From: Methanococcoides sp.
Lineage (GTDB): Archaea > Halobacteriota > Methanosarcinia > Methanosarcinales > Methanosarcinaceae
Direction: 5' to 3'
DNA: 64,000 nucleotides
Assembly: GCA_021108275.1 (NCBI GenBank)
Contig: JAIORD010000037.1
Location: 147,247-211,246 of the forward strand
The notes under the pieces were generated by a model, which did not search any database, was not told the origin of the DNA, and saw nothing but the letters and a program-made list of their open reading frames with translations. A program made the translations under genes and the position numbers. Each line of letters opens with the position of its first letter. Positions within the stretch are counted from its first letter, which is position 1. This document shows, piece after piece, positions 1-10,400 of the stretch.

Positions 1-1062
1 AAACAACATATTGAACCAGATCCACGATGGATATGTGCAGACGTAAAAGGATCATGCATAATTTCACCTGACGGAACAAAGGTCGAAATGGCAGAGGAGA
101 TGTCCGGCGGGGAAGTGGGTTATGTACTCGAGCGGAAGATATTTGACAGGGCACTTGCTAACGAAAGCGCATTGGCCGGTGCTGAGATCATGGTCAAGAC
201 AAGAGCAACTGACCTGATCATTGAAAATGATACAGTCTGCGGAATAAAGCTCATGCATTTGGGGAAAATGTATGAAGTGCGCTCAAAGATAGTTATTGGT
301 GCAGACGGAATGGAATCAAAGGTCGGACGTTGGGCAGGTATTGAAACAGCAGTAAAGCCATCCGATATGGAAACCTGTGCACAGTATCTTGTGAGCAATG
401 CCAACATTGACCAGGAATTCTGCTATTTCTACCTAGGTAATGAGATAGCACCTGCCGGTTATGTATGGATGTTCCCAAAAGGTGGCAACAAGGCAAATGT
501 GGGAATAGGCATACTGGGTAGCAAATCCGGAGAGGACAGACCCATAGACCTTCTCAATGACTTTATGGAAAAGAACATGCCTGATGCCAAGATAATCGAA
601 ATGGTCATCGGAGGTGTACCTGTTTGTGGGACTATCGATAGAACGATAGCCAATGGACTTATGCTTGTAGGAGATGCTGCACGCCAGTCAGACCCAATAA
701 CAGGTGGTGGGATCATCAATGCCATGGATGCAGGCAAGATAGCCGGAGAAATAGCTGCCAAGGCGATTAGAAATGGAGATTGCTCCACAGATACACTTCA
801 GGAATATGAAGAACTCTGGAGAAAGACGATCGGAAAAGAGATCAACAATAGCCTTATTGTCAAAGAAACTTTTGTCAAGTTCACTGACGAAGACCTTAAT
901 TCCCTTGCATATTCCCTTAAGGATATTAACTTCACAAGCATGAGCCTTCTTGACCTTTTGAAAGCCTTGTTCAAAGCAAATAAGAAGCTTCTCTGGGACC
1001 TCCGAGGAATATTCAAAGATTTCATCAAGAACGACATTGATTTCAAGTACAAAGCAGAATAA
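1..1062 (+). CDS. Geranylgeranyl reductase family flavoprotein (5' partial)
   Basis: FAD-dependent oxidoreductase of the digeranylgeranylglycerophospholipid reductase family, which saturates the isoprenoid chains of archaeal membrane lipids. The reading frame is open to the first base of the window, so the N-terminus with the dinucleotide-binding GxGxxG is missing; 353 residues remain, against about 400 for the family. Visible family signatures are [13 protein letters not shown] near residue 38, [16 protein letters not shown] near residue 97, and the FAD-contacting [15 protein letters not shown] near residue 223. It converges on trkH with about 45 bp between the stops. Whether the substrate is the archaeal phospholipid or another prenyl compound cannot be told from sequence; the family assignment is firm. 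Confidence 0.88.
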   Translation, partial: KQHIEPDPRWICADVKGSCIISPDGTKVEMAEEMSGGEVGYVLERKIFDRALANESALAGAEIMVKTRATDLIIENDTVCGIKLMHLGKMYEVRSKIVIGADGMESKVGRWAGIETAVKPSDMETCAQYLVSNANIDQEFCYFYLGNEIAPAGYVWMFPKGGNKANVGIGILGSKSGEDRPIDLLNDFMEKNMPDAKIIEMVIGGVPVCGTIDRTIANGLMLVGDAARQSDPITGGGIINAMDAGKIAGEIAAKAIRNGDCSTDTLQEYEELWRKTIGKEINNSLIVKETFVKFTDEDLNSLAYSLKDINFTSMSLLDLLKALFKANKKLLWDLRGIFKDFIKNDIDFKYKAE

Positions 1063-1106
1063 AGCATCTTTTCGCTTCATCAAGGCTGATGAAGCAATAT
1101 CTCTTT

Positions 1107-2549
1107 TTACCGTTTCCAGAACTCAGGGGTCAGCATCACTATAACAGTGAATACTTCCAACCGTCCGACCCACATATTGGCAATAAGGACAAGTTTACCT
1201 ATCGCAGGAACCGTGCTAAAGTTTGCCATTGGTCCCACCAGATTGAAACCCGGACCAATATTTCCCAATGTTGCGATAGATGCAGTTATAGAACTTGTAA
1301 GGTCCATGCCAAGAATTGCAAGGATCGCAGAACTGAGTAAAAAGATAAGCAAATAGATGACAACAAAGGAAATAATTGCATTCATAATGTCCCCTGGCAC
1401 ACTTTTTCCATTGAACTTAACAGGCATTATAGCTTTAGGATGAATTGCCTTAAAAAGTTCACGGCGGGCATATTTCAGTAATATCAGAACTCTGACGACC
1501 TTAATTCCTCCCGCAGTTGAACCGGCACATCCCCCGATGAACATTATAGCCAGCAGTATGACCTTTCCTGAATCAGACCATAAATTAAAATCAGCAGTTG
1601 CATATCCTGTCGTCGTCAGAATGGAAAGAACCTGAAATACCGCATATCTGAACGCTGTGGGTATCGTATCATAAGTATCCCTCAGAAGGATGCCGGTCAA
1701 TAGAATAGTTGCGATAGCCACGATCACAAAATAGAACTTGAATTCATTGTCTTTTATGAGACTTTTTTTGTCAGAATATAGGGTCTTGTAATGCAAAGCA
1801 AAGTTTGCACCTGCTATGAACATGAACAATGTGATTATACCTTCTATCAAAGGACTGTCAAAGGCAGCAACACTATCAGCATATGTAGAAAAACCACCAC
1901 ACGCCATTGTGGTGAACGTATGTGTAGAAGCATCGTAGAATGACATCCCTGCTGCAAGCAACAGTATAAGTTCAAGTACCGATATCGAGACATAGACCGC
2001 CCACAGTATCTTTGCGGTTTCCCTTATTCTCGGCTTGAGCTGATCCTCTTGTGGACCCGGTGCTTCTGCGCGGAACATCTGTCTGCCAGCAACACCCAAT
2101 TTCGGAAGAATGGCAATGAACAACATGATGATACCCATTCCGCCTATCCACTGGGTCATACTTCTCCAGAACAGAAGGCTTCGTGAATGACTTTCGATAT
2201 CCACGAAGACCGTTGCCCCAGTAGTTGTAAAGCCTGACATGGATTCGAACAGGGCATTAAGAGGAGTTACACCATCGAACATGAAAGGTATGGAACCAAA
2301 TAAAGCGGCTGCAAACCATCCAAATGCAACTATGGCAAAACCTTCCCTTCTTTCCCATTCGTCCTCACCGGTTGATATGAACCTAAAGGAAAGCAGAGAC
2401 CCAACAATTGTCGTCACTGCGAATGATACTGCAAAAGGATAGGGTGACTCGCCGTAATACATTGCGACTACCAGAGGTATAAGCATCAAAGGCCCAAGAA
2501 AACAAAGAAGAGAACCCAATACGTTAAATACTACTCTATAGTTTATCAA
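1107..2549 (-). CDS. trkH: Trk-type potassium uptake membrane subunit TrkH
   Basis: Ion-conducting membrane subunit of the Trk potassium uptake system, 480 residues, full length. It has repeated membrane-pore-membrane units; pore-loop signatures are visible as GFTTTGATVF near residue 106, FTTMACGGFSTYAD near 212, ILTTTGYATADF near 310 and IATLGNIGPGFN near 430. These match the four half-filter regions expected of SKT proteins. It lies 18 bp downstream of trkA, in the same direction, so the two are probably cotranscribed and form the membrane and regulatory parts of one transporter. Confidence 0.93.
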   Translation of the reverse strand: MINYRVVFNVLGSLLCFLGPLMLIPLVVAMYYGESPYPFAVSFAVTTIVGSLLSFRFISTGEDEWERREGFAIVAFGWFAAALFGSIPFMFDGVTPLNALFESMSGFTTTGATVFVDIESHSRSLLFWRSMTQWIGGMGIIMLFIAILPKLGVAGRQMFRAEAPGPQEDQLKPRIRETAKILWAVYVSISVLELILLLAAGMSFYDASTHTFTTMACGGFSTYADSVAAFDSPLIEGIITLFMFIAGANFALHYKTLYSDKKSLIKDNEFKFYFVIVAIATILLTGILLRDTYDTIPTAFRYAVFQVLSILTTTGYATADFNLWSDSGKVILLAIMFIGGCAGSTAGGIKVVRVLILLKYARRELFKAIHPKAIMPVKFNGKSVPGDIMNAIISFVVIYLLIFLLSSAILAILGMDLTSSITASIATLGNIGPGFNLVGPMANFSTVPAIGKLVLIANMWVGRLEVFTVIVMLTPEFWKR

Positions 2550-2567
2550 AATATAGACCTTCCAATT

Positions 2568-3902
2568 TTACTTGAACAAACGTTCAACTTTTTGATGTGC
2601 AGAAGGTAATAAGAACACAAGGACACGATCCCCTTCTTTAATGATATAATTACCACGGGGAACGAACGTATCCCCTTTATGCACCACCATACATACCAAA
2701 GCACCCTCAGGGAACGGTACGTTCTTCAAAGGTCTACCGGTTACTTTGGAGGTACTGGATGCAATATACTCTATGATCTCGGCCTTTTCACCTTCGATCA
2801 TTGTCAATGCTTCAATACCAGTACCCATCGTCAATTTCAGAACTTCATTGATCGTAGCTTCCCTTGGACTTACCGCGCGGTCCACGCCCACCAATTCGAA
2901 CAATGGCACATAATCAAGATGGTCAGCCCTTACAATAACTTTCTTTGCACCAAGTTGTTTGGACAGAAGAGCGCATAACAGATTTTTCTCATCACTGTCA
3001 GTAACGGAGATCACGACATCCATGTCCTTTACACCTTCTTCTTTTAGAAGATGTATATCAGTCCCATTTCCTTTCAGGATAAGAACTTTTGGAAGGAGAT
3101 CTGCAATAGCTTCACATCTATCCAGATTCTTTTCAATTATCTTGATACTCGTGTTGCTTTTCTCCAGAAGCTTTGCAAGATAGAAACCAACTGTCCCACC
3201 GCCAATAATGAGAACTCGCTTCACACTTTCCGTATGCCCGGCAAAGAGGTTACCAATGTCCATCATGGCATCGGATTTGCCGATGACCACAACGTGGTCA
3301 CCTTTGTGAATGACATCGTCACCATGTGGGATAATAATATTTGATTCTCTATAGAGTGCACTCACAATACAACATTCGGAAAGATCGAGGTCTTTCATTT
3401 TTTTGTCAACAAGATCGCTTTCATCCGATACAACGAATTCCATCATCTTGACCTTTCCATCTGCAAACACCTCAGCATCTATTGCAGAAGGCATAGAAAG
3501 GATCTCAGCGACCTCAGAAGCCAAAGCAAGCTCAGGGCAGATCATGACATCGATACCCACCTGAGTGCGCGTTGCAACAGGCCTGTCGATATAATCAGGA
3601 TTCGTTACCCTCGCCATTGTCTTGAGCTGTTTGTGTAAAGGAGATATCAACTTGGCAGTTGTACAGGTAACAATGTTCAATTCATCTGAACCCGTTACGG
3701 CAACAAGGAGATCAGCATCGTTTATCAGACGCTCAAGGATAGAAACGTTTGCACCATTACCCTGGATCACCTGTACATCCAGTTCATCAGCTCTCGCACA
3801 TGCGTCCTCATCAATATCAATGACAACAACATCATTGTTGAGATAGAGAGAACTTGCAATATGAAATCCCACTTCTCCAGCACCTACGATAATTATCTTC
3901 AT
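2568..3902 (-). CDS. trkA: Trk potassium uptake regulatory subunit TrkA
   Basis: Cytoplasmic NAD(H)-binding regulator of Trk potassium uptake, 444 residues. It carries two tandem RCK (TrkA-N/TrkA-C) units: the first Rossmann motif GAGEVG is at residues 7-12 and the second, GGGTVG, near residue 234; each is followed by a TrkA-C domain. The double-unit length matches the canonical TrkA of bacteria and Methanosarcinales. It is the first gene of a two-gene unit with trkH. An AT-rich TATA-like stretch lies about 30 bp upstream of the start. Confidence 0.93.
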   Translation of the reverse strand: MKIIIVGAGEVGFHIASSLYLNNDVVVIDIDEDACARADELDVQVIQGNGANVSILERLINDADLLVAVTGSDELNIVTCTTAKLISPLHKQLKTMARVTNPDYIDRPVATRTQVGIDVMICPELALASEVAEILSMPSAIDAEVFADGKVKMMEFVVSDESDLVDKKMKDLDLSECCIVSALYRESNIIIPHGDDVIHKGDHVVVIGKSDAMMDIGNLFAGHTESVKRVLIIGGGTVGFYLAKLLEKSNTSIKIIEKNLDRCEAIADLLPKVLILKGNGTDIHLLKEEGVKDMDVVISVTDSDEKNLLCALLSKQLGAKKVIVRADHLDYVPLFELVGVDRAVSPREATINEVLKLTMGTGIEALTMIEGEKAEIIEYIASSTSKVTGRPLKNVPFPEGALVCMVVHKGDTFVPRGNYIIKEGDRVLVFLLPSAHQKVERLFK

Positions 3903-3979
3903 AAATCACACAGCCCTGTGAAAATAATTGAAATTATAAAGAATGGTTAATGAAACATATCCATGTTAAAGGTTACTGC

Positions 3980-4015
3980 AAAAAAAAGAGTGAAAAAAAT
4001 ATTTAGGCACGTGCC
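3980..4015 (-). terminator. Putative terminator after dnaJ
   Basis: Directly after the dnaJ stop on the minus strand there is a 10-bp palindrome, GGCACGTGCC, followed by two T-rich runs (seven and eight Ts). T-rich tracts after genes are the usual archaeal termination signal; the palindrome may or may not matter. Confidence 0.4.
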
Positions 4016-5206
4016 TTAATCGACAGTGCCAACAGAATTATTAGAGGTAGAACTCTCAAATGCGTCCTTCAGCTTATCAAAGAAACCTTTTTTTTTCGAA
4101 CCCTTATGGTCACCGTTACTGAGCCCTTCGAATTCTTCAAGTAGCTCTTTTTGTTTACCCGTAAGGTTCGTAGGTGTTTCAACGATAACCCTGACAAGCT
4201 GGTCACCCTGACCATGCCCGTGAAGATGTGGCATACCTTTACCCTTTAAGCGCAATACCGAATGCGTCTGAGTGCCAGGTTTGATCTTCATCTTCACTTT
4301 CCCGTGAAGTGTAGGTACTTGTATCTCAGTACCCAGGGCCGCCTGTGAGAATGATATTGGAATTCCATAGACAATATCATCACCAACACGCTCGAACTCA
4401 TCGTGTTGCTTGACATGGATGACAATATAGAGATCACCGGGTGGTGCACCTGGACTGCCAGCTTCGCCTTCCCCAGACATCTTCAGTCGCAGACCTGTAT
4501 CAGCACCCTTTGGAACCGAGACACCCATCTTGCGCACTTTCTTTTGTTTGCCTGAACCTCTACAGACAGGGCAGGGAGATTCAATGACCTGACCCTTTCC
4601 ATGACAAACATCACAAGTGGTTGTGGTCATGAAGTTGCCAAGAGGTGTTCTTCTTGCATGGGTTACCTGGCCGCTGCCACGACATGTGGCACATGTTTTA
4701 GGACTTGTGCCTTCCTTTGCACCGGTTCCCCCACAGGTTTCACAATTCTCTGCACGAGGGATATTTATCTGTACCTTTTCTCCGAAAGCAGCCTGTTCCA
4801 GCGTTACGCCAAGGTCATACCTCAGGTCCGAGCCTCTTGTAGGTCCCTGCCTGCGGCGCCCTCCGCCACCAAAGCCGCCGAAGCCGCCACCGCCTCCGAA
4901 TATACTGCCAAAGATATCACCGAGGTCACCAAAATCGCCAAAATCAGCATTTCTAAAAATGTCTTCAGTACTGTATCGACCATCGATACCCGCATGTCCA
5001 AAGCGATCATACTGCGCCTTTTTCTCAGCATCTGAAAGGACAGCATAAGCTTCGGAGATCTCCTTGAACTTCTCTTCAGCATCCGCTTCTTTGTTCTTGT
5101 CAGGATGAAATTTCATCGCAAGTTTGCGGTAAGCTTTTTTCAACTCAGTATCAGATGCATCTTTCGATACACCAAGTATTTCATAATAATCTCGCGTGGT
5201 CGACAT
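4016..5206 (-). CDS. dnaJ: Chaperone DnaJ (Hsp40)
   Basis: Type I Hsp40 co-chaperone, 396 residues, which stimulates DnaK ATP hydrolysis. The J domain (residues 4-70) contains HPD at 34-36, followed by a Gly/Phe-rich linker. The zinc domain has four CxxCxGxG repeats ([32 protein letters not shown]), and the C-terminal substrate-binding region is complete. The start ATG has a good ribosome site (AAGGAG) upstream. It is the last gene of the grpE-dnaK-dnaJ group; this bacterial-type system is known to be patchy in archaea and is thought to have been gained by transfer from bacteria. Confidence 0.96.
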   Translation of the reverse strand: MSTTRDYYEILGVSKDASDTELKKAYRKLAMKFHPDKNKEADAEEKFKEISEAYAVLSDAEKKAQYDRFGHAGIDGRYSTEDIFRNADFGDFGDLGDIFGSIFGGGGGFGGFGGGGRRRQGPTRGSDLRYDLGVTLEQAAFGEKVQINIPRAENCETCGGTGAKEGTSPKTCATCRGSGQVTHARRTPLGNFMTTTTCDVCHGKGQVIESPCPVCRGSGKQKKVRKMGVSVPKGADTGLRLKMSGEGEAGSPGAPPGDLYIVIHVKQHDEFERVGDDIVYGIPISFSQAALGTEIQVPTLHGKVKMKIKPGTQTHSVLRLKGKGMPHLHGHGQGDQLVRVIVETPTNLTGKQKELLEEFEGLSNGDHKGSKKKGFFDKLKDAFESSTSNNSVGTVD

Positions 5207-5232
5207 TAGAACTCCTTTAAAGGTAAATAAAA

Positions 5233-5255
5233 GTGCAGATGGAAATCATCTGCAC
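5233..5255 (-). terminator. Hairpin between dnaK and dnaJ
   Basis: A perfect 9-bp inverted repeat (GTGCAGATG / CATCTGCAC) with a 5-nt loop sits in the 66-bp gap between the dnaK stop and the dnaJ start. On the minus strand it is followed by TTTTATTTACC. It could be a leaky terminator or an RNA-processing/stability element that sets dnaJ below dnaK. Confidence 0.45.
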
Positions 5256-5272
5256 ATATTGCCTTCAGGTAT

Positions 5273-7135
5273 TTATTTGTCTTCGTCAACGACTTCATAG
5301 TCCGCATCAACGACATTATCATCTGATGCAGAGCCAGCTGATGAAGGACCACTTGCATCTTCAGAAGCTTCAGCACCAGCACCAGCCTCTTTCTGAGCTT
5401 TCTCGTACATTGCAGCAGAAACCTTATAGACAGATTCCTGAAGTGCTTCGGTCTTGCTCTTGATAGCCTCGAGGTCTTCCCCTTCAAGTGCAGTGTTCAG
5501 ATCAGCTATCGCAGCTTCGATCTGCTCTTTCTGCTGATCGGTTGCAACATCTCCAGCTTCCTTCACGGTCTTTTCAGCAGCATTGACAAGAGAGTCAGCA
5601 TTGTTCCTGACCTCGACCTCTTCCTTGCGAGCCTGATCTTCCTCAGCGTGCAACTCTGCGTCCTTTACCATCCTTTCGATCTCCTCATCGGTCAATCCAC
5701 CAGGTTTCTGTATGGATATGGACTGTTCCTTGCCGGTACCGAGGTCCTTTGCATTGACATGAAGGATACCATTGGAATCGATATCGAATGTTACTTCGAT
5801 CTGTGGCATTCCTCTTGGTGCAGGTGGTATGCCATCAAGCACAAAGCGGCCAAGGGTCTTGTTACCGGATGCGACACCACGCTCACCCTGCAGGATATGG
5901 ATCTCCACAGATGGCTGGCTGTCTGCCGCAGTTGAGAATATCTGGCTCTTCTTAACAGGAATGGTGGTGTTCCTTTCGATAAGTGGTGTTGCGACCCCTC
6001 CGAGAGTTTCTATACCCATTGTCAGTGGTGTGACATCGAGAAGGAGAACATCGTGAACCTCTCCAGAAAGTACGCCTGCCTGAATAGCCGCACCTACTGC
6101 AACTGCCTCATCAGGATTTATGTTCTTGTACGGGTCCTTTCCGATGAAGTTCTTGACAAGATCATATACTGCAGGGATCCTTGTAGAACCACCGATAAGA
6201 AGTACACGGTCAATGTTCTGTGTGCTCAACTTTGCATCACTAAGGGCCATCTTCATTGATTCGAGGGTCTTAGCTACAAGGTCTTCGGTCATCTTCTCGA
6301 ACTGTGCCCTTGTAAGGTCAATATCGATATGTTTTGGCTGACCATTGGAATCTGCTGTAATGAACGGAAGGTTCACATTTGTAGAAGCAACACCGGAAAG
6401 TTCGATCTTTGCTTTCTCTGCAGCATCACTGAGACGCTGGAGTGCAGCCTTGTCATTTGACAGATCGATACCTTCAGCCTTCTTGAATTCCTCAACAAGG
6501 AACTCTGTGATCCTGTGATCAAAATCATCTCCACCAAGCTTGGTATCACCGCTTGTGGAAAGTACTTCAAAGATACCATCGCCCAATTCGAGGACGGATA
6601 CATCGAAAGTACCTCCTCCGAGGTCGTAAACGAGGATCTTGTGGTCGCCTTCCTCTTTATCAAGACCATATGCAAGAGATGCTGCAGTAGGCTCATTGAT
6701 GATCCTTAGGACCTCAAGACCTGCGATCTGTCCTGCATCTTTGGTAGCCTGTCTCTGAGAATCATTGAAATAAGCAGGAACCGTGATGACGGTATCAGTG
6801 ATAGTCTCACCAAGATAAGCCTCAGCGTCTTCCTTGAGCTTCCTCAGGATCATAGCAGAAACTTCCTGCGGAGTGTAATCCTTACCGTTGAGATTGACCT
6901 TATAGTCGCCTTCGCCGATATGACGTTTGATAGAACTTACACTGTTCCCAGGGTTAGCTATCATCTGTCTTTTTGCTACCTGACCTACAAGCTTGTCTCC
7001 CTTCTTAGAAAAACCAACCACTGATGGAGTTGTCCTTCCACCTTCAGCGTTTGGAATTACAGTAGGTTTACCGCCTTCGATCACAGCCATACATGAATTC
7101 GTAGTTCCAAGGTCAATACCCAATATCTTTCCCAT
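5273..7135 (-). CDS. dnaK: Chaperone DnaK (Hsp70)
   Basis: ATP-dependent Hsp70 chaperone, 620 residues, bacterial type. The nucleotide-binding domain (1 to about 365) shows [17 protein letters not shown] at the N-terminus and [19 protein letters not shown] near residue 170; the linker reads [18 protein letters not shown], followed by the beta-sandwich substrate domain and helical lid. The acidic tail ends [13 protein letters not shown], like bacterial DnaK. GAGG lies just before the start ATG. It follows grpE by 78 bp and precedes dnaJ. Confidence 0.97.
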   Translation of the reverse strand: MGKILGIDLGTTNSCMAVIEGGKPTVIPNAEGGRTTPSVVGFSKKGDKLVGQVAKRQMIANPGNSVSSIKRHIGEGDYKVNLNGKDYTPQEVSAMILRKLKEDAEAYLGETITDTVITVPAYFNDSQRQATKDAGQIAGLEVLRIINEPTAASLAYGLDKEEGDHKILVYDLGGGTFDVSVLELGDGIFEVLSTSGDTKLGGDDFDHRITEFLVEEFKKAEGIDLSNDKAALQRLSDAAEKAKIELSGVASTNVNLPFITADSNGQPKHIDIDLTRAQFEKMTEDLVAKTLESMKMALSDAKLSTQNIDRVLLIGGSTRIPAVYDLVKNFIGKDPYKNINPDEAVAVGAAIQAGVLSGEVHDVLLLDVTPLTMGIETLGGVATPLIERNTTIPVKKSQIFSTAADSQPSVEIHILQGERGVASGNKTLGRFVLDGIPPAPRGMPQIEVTFDIDSNGILHVNAKDLGTGKEQSISIQKPGGLTDEEIERMVKDAELHAEEDQARKEEVEVRNNADSLVNAAEKTVKEAGDVATDQQKEQIEAAIADLNTALEGEDLEAIKSKTEALQESVYKVSAAMYEKAQKEAGAGAEASEDASGPSSAGSASDDNVVDADYEVVDEDK

Positions 7136-7213
7136 AATAATACCTCACTTATATTTGATTAAAATCAGATTAACGGTAGTCTAGTTAGTTCTTTCGTAAA
7201 CGATAAGAACAGT

Positions 7214-7789
7214 TCATTCATCATCCGGATTCTGCGCAACTGTGACCATCGCATGACGGATGACCTTTGAGTTTAGCTCATAACCGGCTTTACAGACATC
7301 AACAACATGATTGTCATCATGCTCAGTAGTCTGCACATGCATCATAGCCTCATGAAAATGGGGGTCAAATTCCTTTCCATCACAATCTATCATCTTAACG
7401 CCTTCTTTTTCGAGGATAGATGTGAATTGCTTGAACACCATTTCAACGCCTTCTATAATAGAATTCACATCATCTGCCTTTTTAGCAGATTCGAGAGCAC
7501 GTTCAAAATTGTCACGCACTTCAAGCAACTCGACCATTATTTTTTCAAGAGAAAATTTTCGAAATTCGTCTTTTTCCCGCAGGCTTCGATTTCTGAAATT
7601 CTCAAATTCTGCTCTCTGGCGCATTATTTGTTCATTTAGTTCAGCGATCTGAGAATCACAGGAAGTTTGCAGATCCTCTGTGCTATCAGAAGCATTTTCC
7701 TTTAAGGCTTCTGCATCCTCATCTGCACAGCACGTACAAGGATCGGACTTCTTCTCAGATTTAGATTTCTTTCCAAATTTACCTGTCAT
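7214..7789 (-). CDS. grpE: Nucleotide exchange factor GrpE
   Basis: GrpE, 191 residues, releases ADP from DnaK. A charged coiled-coil region (roughly residues 45-95, with QRAEFENFRNRSLREKDEFR) is followed by the beta-domain ending GYELNSKVIRHAMVTVAQN, the typical GrpE signature. The N-terminal extension is unusual: Lys/Ser-rich, then a Cys cluster DPCTCCADED and a further Cys near residue 43. First gene of the hsp70 group on the minus strand. Confidence 0.94.
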   Translation of the reverse strand: MTGKFGKKSKSEKKSDPCTCCADEDAEALKENASDSTEDLQTSCDSQIAELNEQIMRQRAEFENFRNRSLREKDEFRKFSLEKIMVELLEVRDNFERALESAKKADDVNSIIEGVEMVFKQFTSILEKEGVKMIDCDGKEFDPHFHEAMMHVQTTEHDDNHVVDVCKAGYELNSKVIRHAMVTVAQNPDDE

Positions 7790-7941
7790 TTCTCACGACT
7801 CCGCCATAATTTGTGAGCGGTATAATAATAACAGCTGATTGTTTGATGTTCTATAAATAAGTCCCGGTTAGAAAAAATACGTAATACTAAAATATAATAG
7901 ACAAAAAAACAAGCACAAACGCCAGTCCCGATCCGATATGA

Positions 7942-8355
7942 TCAGGCATACTCGGTTTGCATCTTATAAGATAATAATTTGACAAGCAAAATACTGGCGA
8001 TCATACATACCGCAAGTGCGGAGACCATCTTATCCCAACCCAATGCCTCAAGTCCACCGGTCCGCACAAACTCAACGCCTCCAAAGAATGAGAAAATGGA
8101 GAGCGTAGCTGCAAATGAGACCATACACCCACCAATAAGTGCACCGACCTGATCGGCACCCCTCATTTCAAAGAAGACAGAGCCTACAATGAACAATACA
8201 GCAAAGATCAGTAATATCATTGAAGATGGCATCGGACTTTTACCGGTCTCTAAAAGATTCATTACACCCAAGGCCATGCCTATCATGAATAAAGACAATG
8301 TGCCTGAAACTGCCAGTGCCTGTACAAAAGGATTATCTGAAATATCTATATCCAT
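7942..8355 (-). CDS. Small membrane protein of unknown function
   Basis: A 137-residue protein I do not recognise by family. It has four hydrophobic segments (about residues 12-34, 43-62, 72-93 and 110-128), so it is very likely an integral membrane protein with both ends on the same side. A GAGGGATGAT ribosome-binding stretch precedes the ATG. It lies upstream of grpE in the same direction (about 150 bp away) and divergently from mfnD; no role in the heat-shock response can be claimed from position alone. Confidence 0.7.
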   Translation of the reverse strand: MDIDISDNPFVQALAVSGTLSLFMIGMALGVMNLLETGKSPMPSSMILLIFAVLFIVGSVFFEMRGADQVGALIGGCMVSFAATLSIFSFFGGVEFVRTGGLEALGWDKMVSALAVCMIASILLVKLLSYKMQTEYA

Positions 8356-8487
8356 CCCTTATCATCCCTCTTTCTGTAATTGTATTGCTGCTATATATAT
8401 TAATTGTTAAGAATACACCTCAAAAAGAATTGAATATAGAATAAAGTCACAGTAAATAACAAATAAGATGATATAATCTCAGCTTAT

Positions 8488-9411
8488 ATGAAAATACTTC
8501 TTTCTGAATACGCTGTCAGCACAGGGATGAGCGGCACCTACCTCCTGGAAGGAAAAGCAATGCTATACACCCTGGCATCCAGCTTTTCGCGTCTCGGGCA
8601 CGAAGTGATATACACAACCTCCGATACGACCATCGAGCATGGGAAACCTGTCAGATCATCCGAAGAAGATATCGAAGCAACGATAAGGAAATGTGCCAAA
8701 GAATGTGATGCGGGACTCGTTATAGCCCCCGAAGAGATCCTTCCGGGACTTACAGCAATAATTGAAGATAATACACTGAACCTTGGTTGTTCCCCGGATG
8801 CAGTATCCATCTGCTCAGATAAACTTGAGTGCACCAGAATGCTCGAAAATGCAGGGCTTGCAGTCCCCAGAACATATGCGCCCGGACAGAAGATGCCACT
8901 GGAAGGATGCTGGGTAACAAAACCCAGATATGGTTGTGCATCTGAAGATACTTTTGTTTGCCACCGACCAGAGATTAAAAGCAGCCATATTGCGACCGAA
9001 TATATCGAAGGCGAACATCTAAGTATTAGCCTGATATGCGGAAAAGAACAGCTCCCCCTCACAGTGAACTCACAGAGGATGGAGATAGACCCCTCAAAGG
9101 ATGCTTCCAGGATCGAATATTGCGGTTGTACTACCCCATACAGGACAGATAGAGAACAAGAGCTCTATGATGTAGCAAAGAAAGCTACAAGAGCACTAGG
9201 CTGCAATGGATACATAGGCGTGGACATCATACTTGGGGACAGACCGTACATCGTAGATGTCAATCCAAGACCTACAACATCCCTTGTGGGCATTACAAAG
9301 ATAATGGACAAAGAAATAGCAGAACTTCTCCTCAAGAACGGGATGGGAGAAACACTGCCAGAAATAAAGATAACCGGAGAATATTCATTCACCAAAGAGG
9401 AACTGAGATGA
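8488..9411 (+). CDS. mfnD: ATP-grasp ligase, tyramine-L-glutamate ligase (MfnD)
   Basis: ATP-grasp enzyme of 307 residues, assigned to MfnD, which couples tyramine to glutamate in methanofuran synthesis. The N-terminal Rossmann-like part begins KILLSEYAVSTGMSGTYLLE. The ATP-grasp core includes GCWVTKPRYGCASED near residue 137, TEYIEGEHLSISLI near 170 and the metal-binding PYIVDVNPRPTTSLVG near 250. The next two genes are the other methanofuran-specific enzymes (4-bp ATGA overlap with mfnF, then mfnE), which makes this more likely than a generic ATP-grasp protein. Confidence 0.87.
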   Translation: MKILLSEYAVSTGMSGTYLLEGKAMLYTLASSFSRLGHEVIYTTSDTTIEHGKPVRSSEEDIEATIRKCAKECDAGLVIAPEEILPGLTAIIEDNTLNLGCSPDAVSICSDKLECTRMLENAGLAVPRTYAPGQKMPLEGCWVTKPRYGCASEDTFVCHRPEIKSSHIATEYIEGEHLSISLICGKEQLPLTVNSQRMEIDPSKDASRIEYCGCTTPYRTDREQELYDVAKKATRALGCNGYIGVDIILGDRPYIVDVNPRPTTSLVGITKIMDKEIAELLLKNGMGETLPEIKITGEYSFTKEELR

Positions 9412-10385
9412 GATATATAGGAATAGACATCGGCGGAGCAAACACCAAAGTTGCATCAAGTGATGGCGAGATTACAGAATTGCTCTACATTCCACTCTGG
9501 AAAGACACGACCCTCCCATCTGCACTTAAGGAACTGGCTGACAGAATGCAACCTGACGGATTGGCCGTTGTTATGACAGGAGAACTGGCAGACTGTTTTG
9601 TCGACAAGGAAGAAGGTATCAACTTCATAATGGATGCAGTGAACAGTGCCTTCGATTGTGAAATTAGATACGTCAACAATACCGGGAATTTTCAGGAAAG
9701 TACACAAAACAACAGAGAACTTGCCGCTGCAAACTGGGCTGCATCTGCCCGCCTGATAGGAGAAGAGGTAGGAGATTGCATTTTTGTGGATGTAGGCAGT
9801 ACCACAAGTGATGTGATACCCATCAAGAACGGAAAACATGTTGCAGGACACACTGATTTTTCAAGATTGCTCAAAGATGAACTGTTCTATGCAGGCACAC
9901 TGCGCACGAACCTTGCGGCATTACTTGAAACCGTGGACCTTGATGTTGGCACATGCAGAGTATCATCTGAGCTCTTTGCAAATACCGCAGATGCATATAT
10001 GCTGCTTGGAGATATCGATAAAGAACTCTATACATGCGAGACAGCAGACGGTGCAGGCAAAAACATGATCGACTGCATGAGAAGACTTGCGCGCGTGGTC
10101 TGTGCAGACCTTACCGAAATATCAGAAGATGATGTATACAGGCTAGCAAAGAACGTTAAGGAAAGACAGATAGAACTGCTATGTAATTCAATATCCACAG
10201 TTGCGCAAAAGAATGACCTTGATATGATAGTATCGGCAGGATTGGGAGAGTTCATGATAGAAGAGGCTGCAAATAGGCTCGGTTTTGACTGTTTCTCAAC
10301 TGCGGACAAGTGGGGCAAGGACATATCAAAGGTATTTCCCGCATATGCTGCAGCCAGATCGATGGATAAGGAAAAGAACGAATGA
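9408..10385 (+). CDS. mfnF: MfnF, methanofuran precursor condensing enzyme
   Basis: 325-residue protein of the family long annotated as H4MPT-linked C1 transfer pathway protein, known in Methanocaldococcus as MfnF. MfnF joins the aminomethylfuran diphosphate with glutamyl-tyramine to make the APMF-Glu core of methanofuran. An actin/hydantoinase-like fold is suggested by the N-terminal YIGIDIGGANTKVA and the second phosphate motif IFVDVGSTTSDVIPI near residue 125. It overlaps mfnD by ATGA and is followed 15 bp later by mfnE, so translation is probably coupled. Confidence 0.87.
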   Translation: MRYIGIDIGGANTKVASSDGEITELLYIPLWKDTTLPSALKELADRMQPDGLAVVMTGELADCFVDKEEGINFIMDAVNSAFDCEIRYVNNTGNFQESTQNNRELAAANWAASARLIGEEVGDCIFVDVGSTTSDVIPIKNGKHVAGHTDFSRLLKDELFYAGTLRTNLAALLETVDLDVGTCRVSSELFANTADAYMLLGDIDKELYTCETADGAGKNMIDCMRRLARVVCADLTEISEDDVYRLAKNVKERQIELLCNSISTVAQKNDLDMIVSAGLGEFMIEEAANRLGFDCFSTADKWGKDISKVFPAYAAARSMDKEKNE

Positions 10386-10400
10386 GAAGGGGAATTGCTC

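Noticed and set aside
4601..5048. Two 143-144-residue plus-strand frames opposite dnaJ
   Set aside because: Antisense to the conserved zinc and Gly-rich regions; proline-rich by complement of glycine codons.
5206..5487. 93-residue minus-strand frame overlapping the dnaK 3' end
   Set aside because: Same region is the conserved dnaK tail in another frame; no similarity to anything.
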